From Mesorhizobium sp. M2D.F.Ca.ET.226.01.1.1 (GTDB lineage: Bacteria > Pseudomonadota > Alphaproteobacteria > Rhizobiales > Rhizobiaceae), in NCBI RefSeq assembly GCF_004022705.2, contig NZ_RZOY02000003.1:1-64000 (forward strand): a stretch of 64,000 nt of DNA, in the 5' to 3' direction. Of this stretch, positions 1-9,266 are shown piece after piece. The notes beneath the pieces are model-generated. The model was not told the DNA's origin and did not search any database. It saw nothing but the letters and a program-made list of their open reading frames with translations. The first letter of the stretch is position 1; each line of letters opens with the position of its first letter. A program made the position numbers and the translations under genes.

Positions 1-122
1 CCCGCATCGCCAGAAACATCCTTCAGGCCGCAGATGCTGACAAAGTTCCAATCAGCCACCGCATCAAGAAATGCGCCTGGAATGACGACTATCTCATCCA
101 GGCCCTAACCCATATGCGATAG
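1..122 (+). CDS. C-terminal end of an unidentified protein, possibly a transposase (partial)
   Basis: An open frame enters from the left edge and ends at TAG 120-122, giving 39 residues that finish ALTHMR. The segment has basic and aromatic residues (SHRIKKCAWNDDYL) in a style seen at the C-termini of some DDE transposases, but no catalytic motif lies inside the window, so the family cannot be fixed. It is followed at once by a palindromic intergenic repeat and then by the convergent GST gene. Seen: an open frame with plausible codon use to a stop. Inferred: it is the tail of a real gene. A transposase identity is only a guess. Confidence 0.4.
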   Translation, partial: RIARNILQAADADKVPISHRIKKCAWNDDYLIQALTHMR

Positions 123-133
123 CCCTGCCATTC

Positions 134-265
134 ACGGGGAGAAGTGCCCGGCAGGGCGATGAGGGGCCGCGCCAACGCTTCAGAACTGTCACTTTGGTTG
201 ACTTAGTAAGGCTGGCGCCGCCCCTCATCTGGCTGCCGCCATCGTCTCCCGGTGAACAGGGAGAA
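134..265. repeat. Imperfect palindromic intergenic repeat
   Basis: The left arm at 158-178 (GATGAGGGGCCGCGCCAACG) is nearly the reverse complement of the right arm at 211-229 (GCTGGCGCCGCCCCTCATC). Flanking GGGGAGAAG / TCTCCC tracts extend the dyad. The same arms occur at 19972-20156, so this is a dispersed family rather than a local accident. Such palindromes sit between convergent genes in rhizobia and may act as bidirectional terminators or RNA-stability elements; that role is inferred. Confidence 0.75.
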
Positions 266-294
266 GGAAGCTGTCACCCGGACTTTCGCCTACG

Positions 295-906
295 TCAGTT
301 AGCCACCCACTCGATCGGCACGTGCCCTTCATCCACCTCGACCCGCTTAAGCCAGTCCACCACGGCCGGATAGGCGTCGAGCTGGAATCCGCCCATCTCG
401 GCGGTGTGGGTGTAGGCGTACAGCGCGATATCGGCGACGCTATAGGCGCCACCGGCGAAAAATCTGTTCTTCTCCAGATGCTTGTTCATCACGCCGAGCG
501 CCTTGTTCCCGCGCTCCAGCGTCTGCGCCAATCGTTCCGGCGTTGCGTCCTTGGCCCGTTCTGGGAATGTGAGCAGCGCCTTGCGCACCGCGATATAGGG
601 CTCATGGCTGTATTGCTCGAAGAACAGCCATTGGTAAGCCAGCGCCCGCTCGTATTTGTCGGCCGGCAGAAAGCGCGTGCCTTCGGCGAGGTACAGCAGG
701 ATGGCGTTGCTCTCGGCGATGCGCCTGCCATCATCGAGCTCGAGCATCGGCACCATCGCGTTCGGATTCTTGGCGACGTAGTCAGGCCTGCGCGTCTCGC
801 CGGTGTGCGAGCTCACTTCGACCCGGGTGAAGACAATGCCGAGCTTGGCCATCAACAGCCGCGGCTTGTAGCAATTGCCGCTATCCGCCATGTCGTAAAG
901 GATCAT
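295..906 (-). CDS. Glutathione S-transferase family protein
   Basis: A 203-residue cytosolic GST. The N-terminal thioredoxin fold covers about residues 1-78, with the cis-proline turn at V52-P53 and the glutathione gamma-glutamyl contact ES at 65-66. An all-helical C-terminal domain follows, with the expected SVADIALYAY core (N-capping box) around residues 155-165. The length is normal for bacterial GSTs. It probably conjugates glutathione to electrophiles or acts as a glutathione-dependent reductase or isomerase; the substrate cannot be read. It stands alone on the minus strand, convergent with the partial gene to its left. The ATG at 906 gives a full thioredoxin domain, so this start is sound. 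Confidence 0.9.
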   Translation of the reverse strand: MILYDMADSGNCYKPRLLMAKLGIVFTRVEVSSHTGETRRPDYVAKNPNAMVPMLELDDGRRIAESNAILLYLAEGTRFLPADKYERALAYQWLFFEQYSHEPYIAVRKALLTFPERAKDATPERLAQTLERGNKALGVMNKHLEKNRFFAGGAYSVADIALYAYTHTAEMGGFQLDAYPAVVDWLKRVEVDEGHVPIEWVAN

Positions 907-984
907 GCCATCGCACCTCGCTGATCAGGGAGGCTCTAACGCGGCTGGGCGGGTCTCATCCAGTGATTTGTTTTTGCGAAGACC

Positions 985-1038
985 CATCAGCGGCGTTGAT
1001 GCGTCTTCTTTCGGGTCAGGCATCAGCGGCGCTGATGC
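985..1038. repeat. Two copies of a CATCAGCGGCG(T/C)TGATG palindrome
   Basis: The near-identical hairpin-forming 18-mers at 985-1002 and 1021-1038 lie at and just beyond the 3' end of the EAL gene on the minus strand. The second copy encodes the last residues of that protein (HQRR stop). No clear T-run follows, so calling it a terminator is only tentative. It looks like a small duplication of the gene end. Confidence 0.5.
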
Positions 1039-1880
1039 AGGGGCACCACGTTGTCGGCACCGAGCAGAGCGTCGATGGAAAGCGGTTCTTCCTTGAAGAT
1101 CGTGCCGGCAAGCGCCGGCCGGGCAAGATAAAAACCCTGCAGCAGGTCGACGCCGCCCTCCAGCGCGACGCGCAAATGCTGGGCATGCTCGATGCCCTCG
1201 ACCAGAACTTTGGCGCCGCGCTCGTGCAGCATCGCCACCAATGGCCGGAAGAAGCGTTCGGCGGCGGCATGCCGGCAGAGCTCGCCGAACCAGGCGCCGT
1301 CGATCTTGACGATGTCGGGCGCCAAGAGATTGATGCGCGCCTCGGTCGAATGTCCTGTGCCGAAATCATCGATGGCGATGCGGATACCGTCGCGCCGCAT
1401 TTCGCGCACCAGGCTGGTGAGAACGTGGTCGTCCGCCGCCTGTTCGGTGATCTCGCAGACCAGCAGGCTGGGCTCCAGTTCAAAATCGCCGAGATGCCTT
1501 GTCATCAGTCGGATCTCGGCCAGCGCCCGCCCGAGATGATCGTTGATCATCGGGTTGTAGTTGAAGAACAGCGTCAGCCCCTCGACGCCGATGTTGCGAT
1601 AATTGCCGAGATGCAGTATCCGGCACATCGTCTCGATAAACAGCCGGTCGGACGCTGGAATGCCGTCGAAGAAGGTCGAGGGAGCCACCGGCTGGGCAAT
1701 GCGGCGCGGTTCGATCAGCCCCTCGACGGCGACCGCCCTGAGCGCCCTGCCCTGCGGCGCGAAGATCGGCTGGTAGGCGCTCCACAGCCGAAACTCGCCA
1801 TAGATGCCGAACTGGAGACCGATCTCGTCGGCGAAGATCGCCTTGGCGACGTCGCGCCGCCTCTCGGGCTTGCCGCTCAT
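1023..1880 (-). CDS. EAL-domain protein, putative cyclic-di-GMP phosphodiesterase (second of a coupled pair)
   Basis: A 285-residue stand-alone EAL domain with no membrane segment or sensor domain. The main residues are visible: the first glutamate in VEGLIEP (an EGL variant of EAL), an asparagine in FFNYNP, CEITE, IDDFGTG, DIVKIDG with the catalytic lysine, LVEGIE, and LLQGFYLARP. It should hydrolyse c-di-GMP to pGpG if metal binding is intact. Its ATG (1878-1880) overlaps the TGA of the upstream EAL gene as ATGA, so the two are translationally coupled. A longer open frame continues upstream of this ATG inside the neighbour, but the overlap start leaves a complete domain and is preferred. 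Confidence 0.85.
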   Translation of the reverse strand: MSGKPERRRDVAKAIFADEIGLQFGIYGEFRLWSAYQPIFAPQGRALRAVAVEGLIEPRRIAQPVAPSTFFDGIPASDRLFIETMCRILHLGNYRNIGVEGLTLFFNYNPMINDHLGRALAEIRLMTRHLGDFELEPSLLVCEITEQAADDHVLTSLVREMRRDGIRIAIDDFGTGHSTEARINLLAPDIVKIDGAWFGELCRHAAAERFFRPLVAMLHERGAKVLVEGIEHAQHLRVALEGGVDLLQGFYLARPALAGTIFKEEPLSIDALLGADNVVPLHQRR

Positions 1881-2779
1881 GGCGCGACCTTGCGCCCGAA
1901 CACCCTGGCCGGCCGCGCCTGCGGCGCCGGGGCCGCGGGGATGGCAGTGGCCGGCGCCTTGCTTGCTTCGGTCGCAGCTTGCGGAACGACCTTGCCGAAA
2001 ACGCGAAAGCTGGTGGGGGCCGGTTCGGGCCGGGCAAGCACATAGCCTTGCACCATGGAGGCGCCGGACCGCTCGGCAAGCTCCAGCTGCCAGCCTTCCT
2101 CGATGCCTTCGAAGACGGTGCGGATGCCCTGGTTCTCGAAGCTGTGCACCATCGCCGTCAGCAAAGCGAAGCCCGGCCCGGACTCCATCAGATGGGTGAT
2201 CCAATGCGCGTCGAATTTGACGATGTCGGGCTTGAGTTCCTTGATCCGGTTGATGTCCGACTCATCGGCGCCGTAGTCGTCCACCGCGATGCGGAAGCCA
2301 TTGGCCCTCAACGCCTCGACAAAACCGTAGAGCGTTTCCTGCGAAGCTGACTTCTGCTCGGTGACCTCGCACACGATGCGGCGCGGATCGATGCCGGCTT
2401 CGTGCAGCACCAGCCGCATGTCGCGCAGCGCCTTGTCGGCGATGCTGCGATCGGTGAAGACCGACGGGTCGAAATTGACGAAGATGGACGCCTCTTCCGG
2501 CAGGCAGGCGCCGGCGTTGAGCAGATGCAGCGTGCGCGTCAGCGCCTCGATATGCAGCCGGTCGCCTGCCGGGCAGGTACCGAAAAATGCTCCCGGCGAC
2601 TGCGGCTCGCCATCACGGAACGGCCGGATCAGCCCCTCGAACGCGGCGAGCGATAGCTTGCCATCCTTGAAGGCGAAGATCGGCTGGAACGCGCTCTGCA
2701 GCGTATAGATGCCCCAGACACCGGTGGAGGTGCCGTCATCACGACGGATGATATGGGCAAGCCCGATGCTGCGCGACAA
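1877..2779 (-). CDS. EAL-domain protein, putative cyclic-di-GMP phosphodiesterase (first of a coupled pair)
   Basis: A 300-residue protein: a short N-terminus, then an EAL domain at about residues 22-260, then a proline/alanine-rich tail ending FGRKVAP. Motifs seen are LQSAFQPIF, FEGLIRP (EGL variant), IFVNFDP, CEVTEQ, VDDYGAD, DIVKFDA, VFEGIEE and MVQGYVLARP. VDDYGAD differs from the usual DDFGTG loop. It is paralogous to the overlapping downstream EAL protein, so the pair probably arose by duplication and may heterodimerise, since EAL domains usually work as dimers (inference). Transcription starts in the gap shared with the divergent aminotransferase gene. Confidence 0.85.
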   Translation of the reverse strand: MSRSIGLAHIIRRDDGTSTGVWGIYTLQSAFQPIFAFKDGKLSLAAFEGLIRPFRDGEPQSPGAFFGTCPAGDRLHIEALTRTLHLLNAGACLPEEASIFVNFDPSVFTDRSIADKALRDMRLVLHEAGIDPRRIVCEVTEQKSASQETLYGFVEALRANGFRIAVDDYGADESDINRIKELKPDIVKFDAHWITHLMESGPGFALLTAMVHSFENQGIRTVFEGIEEGWQLELAERSGASMVQGYVLARPEPAPTSFRVFGKVVPQAATEASKAPATAIPAAPAPQARPARVFGRKVAP

Positions 2780-2883
2780 AGGTCCCTCGCTCCGCGAAAC
2801 CAGCGGAATTCAATCAGCCATCCTGCCAGCCAAGGGTTTACCGGCCGTTGATGAATTTAGTGTTGCCGCTCACGGCTCCTTGA

Positions 2884-4182
<1,299 letters not shown>

Positions 4183-4205
4183 TCGTCGCAAGGCCGCCAA
4201 ACGAG

Positions 4206-4231
4206 AAACCCGGCTTGAGGCCGGGTTTTTT
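4206..4231 (+). terminator. Intrinsic terminator of the aspartate aminotransferase gene
   Basis: A nine-base-pair stem AAACCCGGC / GCCGGGTTT (4206-4214 with 4220-4228) with loop TTGAG is followed by a T-run. It lies 23 bases after the aatA stop and separates it from the convergent cupin gene. Confidence 0.9.
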
Positions 4232-4245
4232 GTCGGGAGCCTGTC

Positions 4246-4641
4246 TCAACCGCCATATTGCTCGTCGGACACCTGCTCCAGCCAGTCGGCATGGACGCCG
4301 TCCAGCGCCTCCTGCATGGCGATATGGGTCATGGCGGTTTTCGATCCGGCGCCATGCCAGTGTTTCTCGCCCGGCGCGAAGGAAATGACATCCCCTGCCC
4401 TGATCGTTTGGATCGGCCCGCCCCAGGTCTGGGCAAGGCCTGCGCCGGCGGTGACATAGAGTGTCTGCCCAAGCGGATGCGTGTGCCAATGCGTGCGAGC
4501 GCCGGGCTCGAAACTGACCAGTGTCGCTCTGAGCCGCGCCGGCGCTTCTTTCTCGATGATCGGCGTCTGCAGCACCCGGCCGGTAAAATATGTCTCCGGC
4601 GCGATGATCGTCGGCACACTGCCGCACGCAATGATCTTCAT
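4246..4641 (-). CDS. Single-domain cupin resembling bacterial manganese-dependent (R)-hydroxynitrile lyases
   Basis: A 131-residue cupin. The metal-site pattern is H53, H55 and Q59 in THWHTHPLGQT, plus H94 in GEKHWHG. From memory this is the same spacing and even numbering as the Granulicella tundricola cupin hydroxynitrile lyase, and the C-terminal block (AMTHIAMQEALDGVHADWLEQV) also matches that type. The family cleaves or forms cyanohydrins in vitro; the physiological role is unknown, and many relatives are annotated only as cupin or carboxymuconolactone-associated proteins. The start at 4641 has AGAGG upstream; an open frame runs about 30 codons further but lacks a better site. The gene is monocistronic, convergent with aatA. 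Confidence 0.8.
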   Translation of the reverse strand: MKIIACGSVPTIIAPETYFTGRVLQTPIIEKEAPARLRATLVSFEPGARTHWHTHPLGQTLYVTAGAGLAQTWGGPIQTIRAGDVISFAPGEKHWHGAGSKTAMTHIAMQEALDGVHADWLEQVSDEQYGG

Positions 4642-4949
4642 CGTTTGATCCTCTAAATTGTTGGTCGAACAAAGGGCCGCGCGCGGCATCTCGGCAAGCA
4701 GTTTCATCCTATAGAGAAGTCGTTGCAACCGGCCTGAAGTCGTCTCCGAATGACAGCCTCATTCTCATGGTCGAGCGTTACGCGAATCGCTACATCAGCC
4801 TGTCTGAATATTGTCATAAATCGTTACTTTTTAACCATAAAAACGATGCCGCCATTCCGTGGCGAAAGAACAGGCTGAAGCAGAGGCGGCGCTCAGTGTT
4901 TTTTAACGGCTGAGGTCCTAGCCATGCCGCGTGCTCTGGGGGCGCGGAC

Positions 4950-6479
4950 ATGAGTATCTTGGCGACAATCAAGGATCATAGCGGCCGCATCTATCGCGGC
5001 ATCCAGGCCTTGCTCGTAATGAGCATCGCCGCCACCGGGCTCGCCACCGTCGCGCTGACGGAGAACGCCTCCCGCGCCGGCGCACTGGCCATATCAGCGA
5101 CATCGACCTTAATGGCGCTTCTGGTGTTGATGTACATGCGCTCCAGCGTCGTCCAGCGCCTGCAATCGGCGGAGGACGCCGAGGCCGAGAAGCACCGCTT
5201 TCTCACCGTCGATGCCATGACCGGCGCCATGACCCGGCGCTATTTCATCGAAGCCCTGCGCGACCGCCTGGGCGGCTTGCGCAACTGTCGCGAGGCGAGC
5301 CTGCTTCTGATCGACCTCGATCACTTCAAGCAGCTCAACGATACGTTCGGACATCAGTTCGGCGATCTGGCGCTGGCGTATCTGGTCGCGGAAGCGCAGC
5401 GCATCTTCGAAGACGGCGTCATCGGCCGGCTCGGCGGCGACGAATTCGGTGTCATGGTTCCGCACGGCGACGCCGCCCTCCTCAACAAGGACGTGCGCCG
5501 GCTGCTGGATGCGATGCGGGCCGGCAAGCGGCATGAAGGCAAGATCATTCCGCTGTCGATCTCGGTGGGCATCGCGCTTGCGCCGCTGCATGCTTCGAAC
5601 GGCACCGAATTGATGCTGCTGGCCGACCTCGCGCTCTACGAAAGCAAGGCAGGCGGCCGCGGCCGCGTCACCGTTTTCGACGAGGAGATGCTGTCGGACA
5701 AACGCTATCGCCGGCTGGTCGAGCGCGAGCTGCGCGCCGCGATCTATCTTGGCGAGTTGGAACTGCATTACCAGCCGATCGTCGATCCCGACGGCTCGGT
5801 CGACGCGCTGGAAGGATTGATCCGCTGGCGTCATCCCGTGCGCAGCCTGATATCCCCAGCGGAATTCATCCCGATCGCCGAGCGCTCGACGCTGATCGAC
5901 ATGGTCGGCGAGTGGGTCTTCAAGCGCGCCTGTGCCGATATCGGGCATTTCCCCGGACGGCGCATCTCGATCAACGTCTCCGGCGAGCAGCTCAAGCGCG
6001 ACGAGATCGTGACGATGTGCGACCGGGTCTTGCGCGAGACCGGCAGATCGGCCTCGCAGTTCATCATCGAGATCACCGAGACGGCGGCGACGGCCGCGAC
6101 GCCCGAGGTGCTGCGGCGCCTGGAGGCACTGCGCGGCCTCGGCTTCCACATCGCGCTCGACGACTTCGGCACCGGACATTGCGGCTTCAACTATCTGAAG
6201 TCGCTGCCCATCGACTGCGTCAAGATCGACCGCTCCTATATCCGCAGCCTCGCCCATGACCAGGTGGCGCAGATCTTCGTTTCCGCACTTGCCCAGATCG
6301 CCCGCATCCAGGACATCGCCATCGTCGCCGAGGGTGTGGAAACCGCGGAGGAGTTTACCCTTGCCAGGACCGCCGGCTGCAGCCGCTTCCAGGGCTATTT
6401 CTTCGGCAAGCCGGCTCCCCGCGACAAGGCGAGCGCGTTGTGTGCCGCCGCCGACGAGCCCCTCGCCCTGACAGCCTGA
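4950..6479 (+). CDS. Membrane GGDEF-EAL cyclic-di-GMP turnover protein
   Basis: 509 residues. Two transmembrane segments lie near 16-36 and 45-63, with a GGDEF domain at about 80-240 and an EAL domain at about 255-500. The diguanylate cyclase signature RLGGDEF (160-166) is intact. The usual RxxD inhibitory site upstream of it is absent. The EAL half keeps LHYQPIVD, LEGLIRW (EGL variant), ISINVSGEQL, IEITETA, LDDFGTGHCGF, DCVKIDRS, VAEGVET and FQGYFFGKP, so phosphodiesterase activity is possible. Which activity dominates cannot be told from sequence. With almost no periplasmic loop, sensing is probably by the membrane or by partners. About 220 bases of intergenic DNA precede it. Confidence 0.92.
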   Translation: MSILATIKDHSGRIYRGIQALLVMSIAATGLATVALTENASRAGALAISATSTLMALLVLMYMRSSVVQRLQSAEDAEAEKHRFLTVDAMTGAMTRRYFIEALRDRLGGLRNCREASLLLIDLDHFKQLNDTFGHQFGDLALAYLVAEAQRIFEDGVIGRLGGDEFGVMVPHGDAALLNKDVRRLLDAMRAGKRHEGKIIPLSISVGIALAPLHASNGTELMLLADLALYESKAGGRGRVTVFDEEMLSDKRYRRLVERELRAAIYLGELELHYQPIVDPDGSVDALEGLIRWRHPVRSLISPAEFIPIAERSTLIDMVGEWVFKRACADIGHFPGRRISINVSGEQLKRDEIVTMCDRVLRETGRSASQFIIEITETAATAATPEVLRRLEALRGLGFHIALDDFGTGHCGFNYLKSLPIDCVKIDRSYIRSLAHDQVAQIFVSALAQIARIQDIAIVAEGVETAEEFTLARTAGCSRFQGYFFGKPAPRDKASALCAAADEPLALTA

Positions 6480-6698
6480 CGAAAAATACCGGCCTGACAA
6501 ACCCAAGCCGGCGAACATCCTATTTTTCTTGCCCTCCCGGCAAACCCGTGTGACGATGGTTTTGGGAAGAGGTGAAAACCCCGCCCGCGACGGCCGAACA
6601 GGCCGGCCGCCGCTCTGCACAGGGTGCGATCGGACGCAAAAACCGGTTTCCACTTTTGCTGATCGCTCTCTTGGGAAACGCCTGAGTGGAGGTCAGCC

Positions 6699-8747
6699 AT
6701 GGGTACTCGCGCCGGAGGACGACGCACGGGACCGAAATGCATCGCCATAGTCGGTCCCTTTGCAAGCGGTAAGACGACACTTCTCGAAGCAATACTCGCC
6801 CGCACGGGCGCCATTCCCCGCCAGAACCCCGTTTCATCGGGCAACACCGTTTCCGATCATTCGCCCGAGGCCCGCGCCCACGCCATGAGCGTCGAGGCGA
6901 CCTTCGCCACCACCGATTTCATGGGCGAGCAGCTGACCTTCGTCGATTGCCCCGGCTCCATCGAATTCGCCTTCGAGGCCGAACCTGTGCTTGCCGCTTG
7001 CGACCTCGCGGTCGTCGTCGCCGAGGCCGACGAGAAGAAGATTCCGGCGCTGCAGCTGATCATGCGCAAGCTCGACGATCTCGCCATTCCCCGCATCCTG
7101 TTCCTCAACAAGGTCGACAAGGCGGTTGCGGGCGTGCGCGAGACCCTGAAGATGCTGCAGCCGGCAAGTTCCGTGCCGCTGCTGCTGCGCCAGATTCCGG
7201 TGCGCAAGGACGGCATCGTCATCGGCTCGATCGATCTGGCCTTGGAACGCGCCTACATCTACCGCGAATACGCCGAGAGCGAAGTGGCCGAAATTCCGGG
7301 CGACGACAAGGCGCGCGAACTGGAAGCGCGTTTCTCGATGCTGGAAACGCTCGCCGACCATGACGACCACCTGATGGAGCAGTTGCTTGAGGAGATCGAG
7401 CCGCCGAAGGATGCGATTTTCGACGATCTGTCGGCCGACCTGCGCGCCGGCGCGGTGACGCCGGTGCTGATCGGAACCGCCGAGAAGGGCAATGGCGTGC
7501 TGCGCCTGTTGAAAGCCATCCGCCATGATGCTCCGGATGTCGAGGCGACGAGGAAGCGCCTCGGCGCGCCGGACGGCCAGACGGTGGTGCAGGTGATGAA
7601 GACCATCCACACCGCGCATGGCGGCAAGCTTTCGGTGTCGCGCGTGCTTTCCGGCCAACTGGCCGACGCCGCCGAGCTTTACCTTTCCAACGGCGATACC
7701 GCGAAGGTCTCCGGCATCTACAGGATGCTCGGCAAGGACCAGTCGAAGCTGACTTCCGCCAAGGCGGGCGACACGGTCGCGCTCGGCAAGCTCGACAACG
7801 TCAAGACCGGACAGACGCTGAGCTCGGCCAAGGGCGGCATCCGGCCCCTGGTCGCGCTCGAGCCGCCGCAGCCCGTCTTTGCTTTCGCGCTTCGCCCCAA
7901 GGAGCGCAAGGACGAGGTCAAGATGTCGGCGGCCATTCAGCGGCTGGCCGAGGAAGACCCATCGCTCAGCCTGCGTCACAATCAGGACTCCGCCGAAACC
8001 GTCCTGTCGGGTCACGGTGAAATGCATCTGCGCGTGGTGCGCGAACGCCTCGAGGGCAAGAACCAGATCCCGATCGAGGGCCATACCCCGGCAGTGCCCT
8101 ACCGGGAGACGATCCGAAAATCGGCGCAGCAGCGCGGCCGCCATAAGAAGCAGTCCGGCGGCCACGGCCAGTTCGGCGACGTGGTGATCGAGATCAAGCC
8201 TCTGCCGCGCGGCTCGGGCTTCCAGTTCTCCGACACCATCACCGGCGGCGTGGTTCCGAAGACCTATATCCAGTCGGTCGAGACGGGCATCCGCGACTAT
8301 CTGAAGACGGGTCCGCTCGGCTTCCCGGTCGTCGATGTCGCCGTCAACCTGTCGGACGGCTCCTACCACGCGGTGGACTCCTCCGACATGGCCTTCCAGA
8401 TGGCGGCGAAGCTGGCGATGAAGGAAGGCATGGCCGCCTGTTCGCCGGTCCTGCTGGAGCCTGTGATGAAGGTCGAGATCGTCACGCCCTCCGACGCCAC
8501 CTCGAAGATCATCGCGCTGATCCCGCAGCGCCGCGGTCAGATCCTCGGCTATGACGCAAGGCCCGACTGGCCGGGCTGGGACGTCGTCGAGGCGACCATG
8601 CCGCAGGCGGAAATCGGTGACCTGATCATCGAGCTGCGCTCGGCCACGGCCGGCGTCGCCAGCTACAAGGCCACCTTCGACCACATGGCCGAGCTCACCG
8701 GCCGCCTCGCCGATGAGGCGATGAACGCCAACGGCAAGGCTGCCTAA
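6699..8747 (+). CDS. Elongation-factor-G-like GTPase (EF-G paralogue)
   Basis: 682 residues. The G domain has G1 GPFASGKTT (19-27), G3 DCPGS and G4 NKVD. It is followed by EF-G domains II-V, with the GHGEMHLRV and SGGHGQFGDV signatures of domains III and IV. It is shorter than canonical FusA (about 696) and has diverged: G3 reads DCPGS instead of DTPGH, so the catalytic histidine of true EF-G is replaced. This is typical of the widespread EF-G-like paralogues whose function is unsettled, perhaps ribosome recycling, stress translation or antibiotic tolerance. GGAGG at 6688-6692 supports the ATG at 6699. It is not beside rps or tuf genes, which also argues against it being the housekeeping fusA. 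Confidence 0.88.
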   Translation: MGTRAGGRRTGPKCIAIVGPFASGKTTLLEAILARTGAIPRQNPVSSGNTVSDHSPEARAHAMSVEATFATTDFMGEQLTFVDCPGSIEFAFEAEPVLAACDLAVVVAEADEKKIPALQLIMRKLDDLAIPRILFLNKVDKAVAGVRETLKMLQPASSVPLLLRQIPVRKDGIVIGSIDLALERAYIYREYAESEVAEIPGDDKARELEARFSMLETLADHDDHLMEQLLEEIEPPKDAIFDDLSADLRAGAVTPVLIGTAEKGNGVLRLLKAIRHDAPDVEATRKRLGAPDGQTVVQVMKTIHTAHGGKLSVSRVLSGQLADAAELYLSNGDTAKVSGIYRMLGKDQSKLTSAKAGDTVALGKLDNVKTGQTLSSAKGGIRPLVALEPPQPVFAFALRPKERKDEVKMSAAIQRLAEEDPSLSLRHNQDSAETVLSGHGEMHLRVVRERLEGKNQIPIEGHTPAVPYRETIRKSAQQRGRHKKQSGGHGQFGDVVIEIKPLPRGSGFQFSDTITGGVVPKTYIQSVETGIRDYLKTGPLGFPVVDVAVNLSDGSYHAVDSSDMAFQMAAKLAMKEGMAACSPVLLEPVMKVEIVTPSDATSKIIALIPQRRGQILGYDARPDWPGWDVVEATMPQAEIGDLIIELRSATAGVASYKATFDHMAELTGRLADEAMNANGKAA

Positions 8748-8892
8748 TGCATGTCGCCCAGAAGTGTGCAGCGGTTCTGGGACAACATGCATCAAAACAA
8801 AGGCTTAAAGCGCGTCGCCTGAAGTCGGTTCGGCGCAACGCGCTTTAAAGCAATTCCAGGAAAAGTGTGAGCGGTTTTCCGTCTGGAATTGC
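8748..8892. repeat. Three consecutive inverted repeats
   Basis: Directly after the EF-G-like stop come three dyads: TGCATGTCGCCCAGAA (8748-8763) with its imperfect complement at 8775-8791; an AAAGCGCGTCGC / GCAACGCGCTTT pair at about 8807-8848; and GCAATTCCAG (8850-8859) with CTGGAATTGC (8883-8892). The last one contains the 17-mer GCAATTCCAGGAAAAGT, which reappears at 58244-58260. These are rhizobial intergenic mosaic-type repeats. No protein gene is visible between 8748 and 9636. Confidence 0.7.
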
Positions 8893-8987
8893 GTAAAAAC
8901 AAGGAGACAGTGCGGTTCGCCGTTTCCGTGAAACGGTGAACCGCACTACAGGTCGGCGTGCCTGACCGACCTTGCTGTTGAAGATAT

Positions 8988-9150
8988 GAAAACGGCGTCC
9001 GGATGATCCGGACGCCGTTCCTATTGCGGACCGTTTTCCTGGGAGGCAACGGCAGGTCCGCCGCATCCGGAAAAAATGGTTCGGACGCGGCGCTTGCCTG
9101 AGCCCGGTCATCCGAGTGATGCCCCCATCTCCCGAACCGACCAACCGCGT
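8988..9150 (-). ncRNA. Candidate small RNA with CCUCCC loop (upstream end uncertain)
   Basis: On the minus strand three stems follow one another. CCGC-TCCG pairs with CGGA-GCGG across 9061-9090. GCGGACC/GGTCCGC (9026-9032 with 9055-9061) has a 22-base loop that reads TGCCTCCCAGG on this strand. The last is a 13-bp perfect hairpin (8991-9003 with 9007-9019) followed by TTTTC, like a terminator. The exposed CCTCCC could pair with ribosome-binding sites. No coding potential was recognised. The 5' end is a guess and no clear promoter was found. The arrangement resembles the better-supported small RNA just to the right, so the two may be a tandem pair. Confidence 0.35.
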
Positions 9151-9182
9151 CCTATCATCTACTTAATCGATAGACTGCGTCC

Positions 9183-9217
9183 GTGACATGTTACCCGATG
9201 TTACATGTCACTGTTAC
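9183..9217. promoter_or_regulatory. Operator-like dyad with three TGTTAC repeats
   Basis: Perfect nine-base arms GTGACATGT (9183-9191) and ACATGTCAC (9203-9211) flank an 11-base spacer. Within and just beyond it TGTTAC occurs at 9189, 9199 and 9212, i.e. 10 and 13 bases apart, on one face of the helix for the first two. It lies between the two small-RNA candidates, upstream of the left one. Regulator unknown. Confidence 0.5.
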
Positions 9218-9266
9218 GTGGTGGATTCAGTCGTTTTGTTCCCCGGCTCGAAGGCACGCAGGCAAC

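Noticed and set aside
1023..2204. A 393-codon open frame that would make the second EAL protein start inside the first
   Set aside because: The extra 108 codons lie antiparallel-free inside the first EAL gene, contain no domain, and the ATGA overlap at 1877-1880 gives a natural coupled start.
6834..8795. A 653-codon minus-strand frame
   Set aside because: It mirrors the EF-G-like gene and is low-complexity (His, Arg, Leu, Asp rich). The GTPase motifs are on the plus strand.
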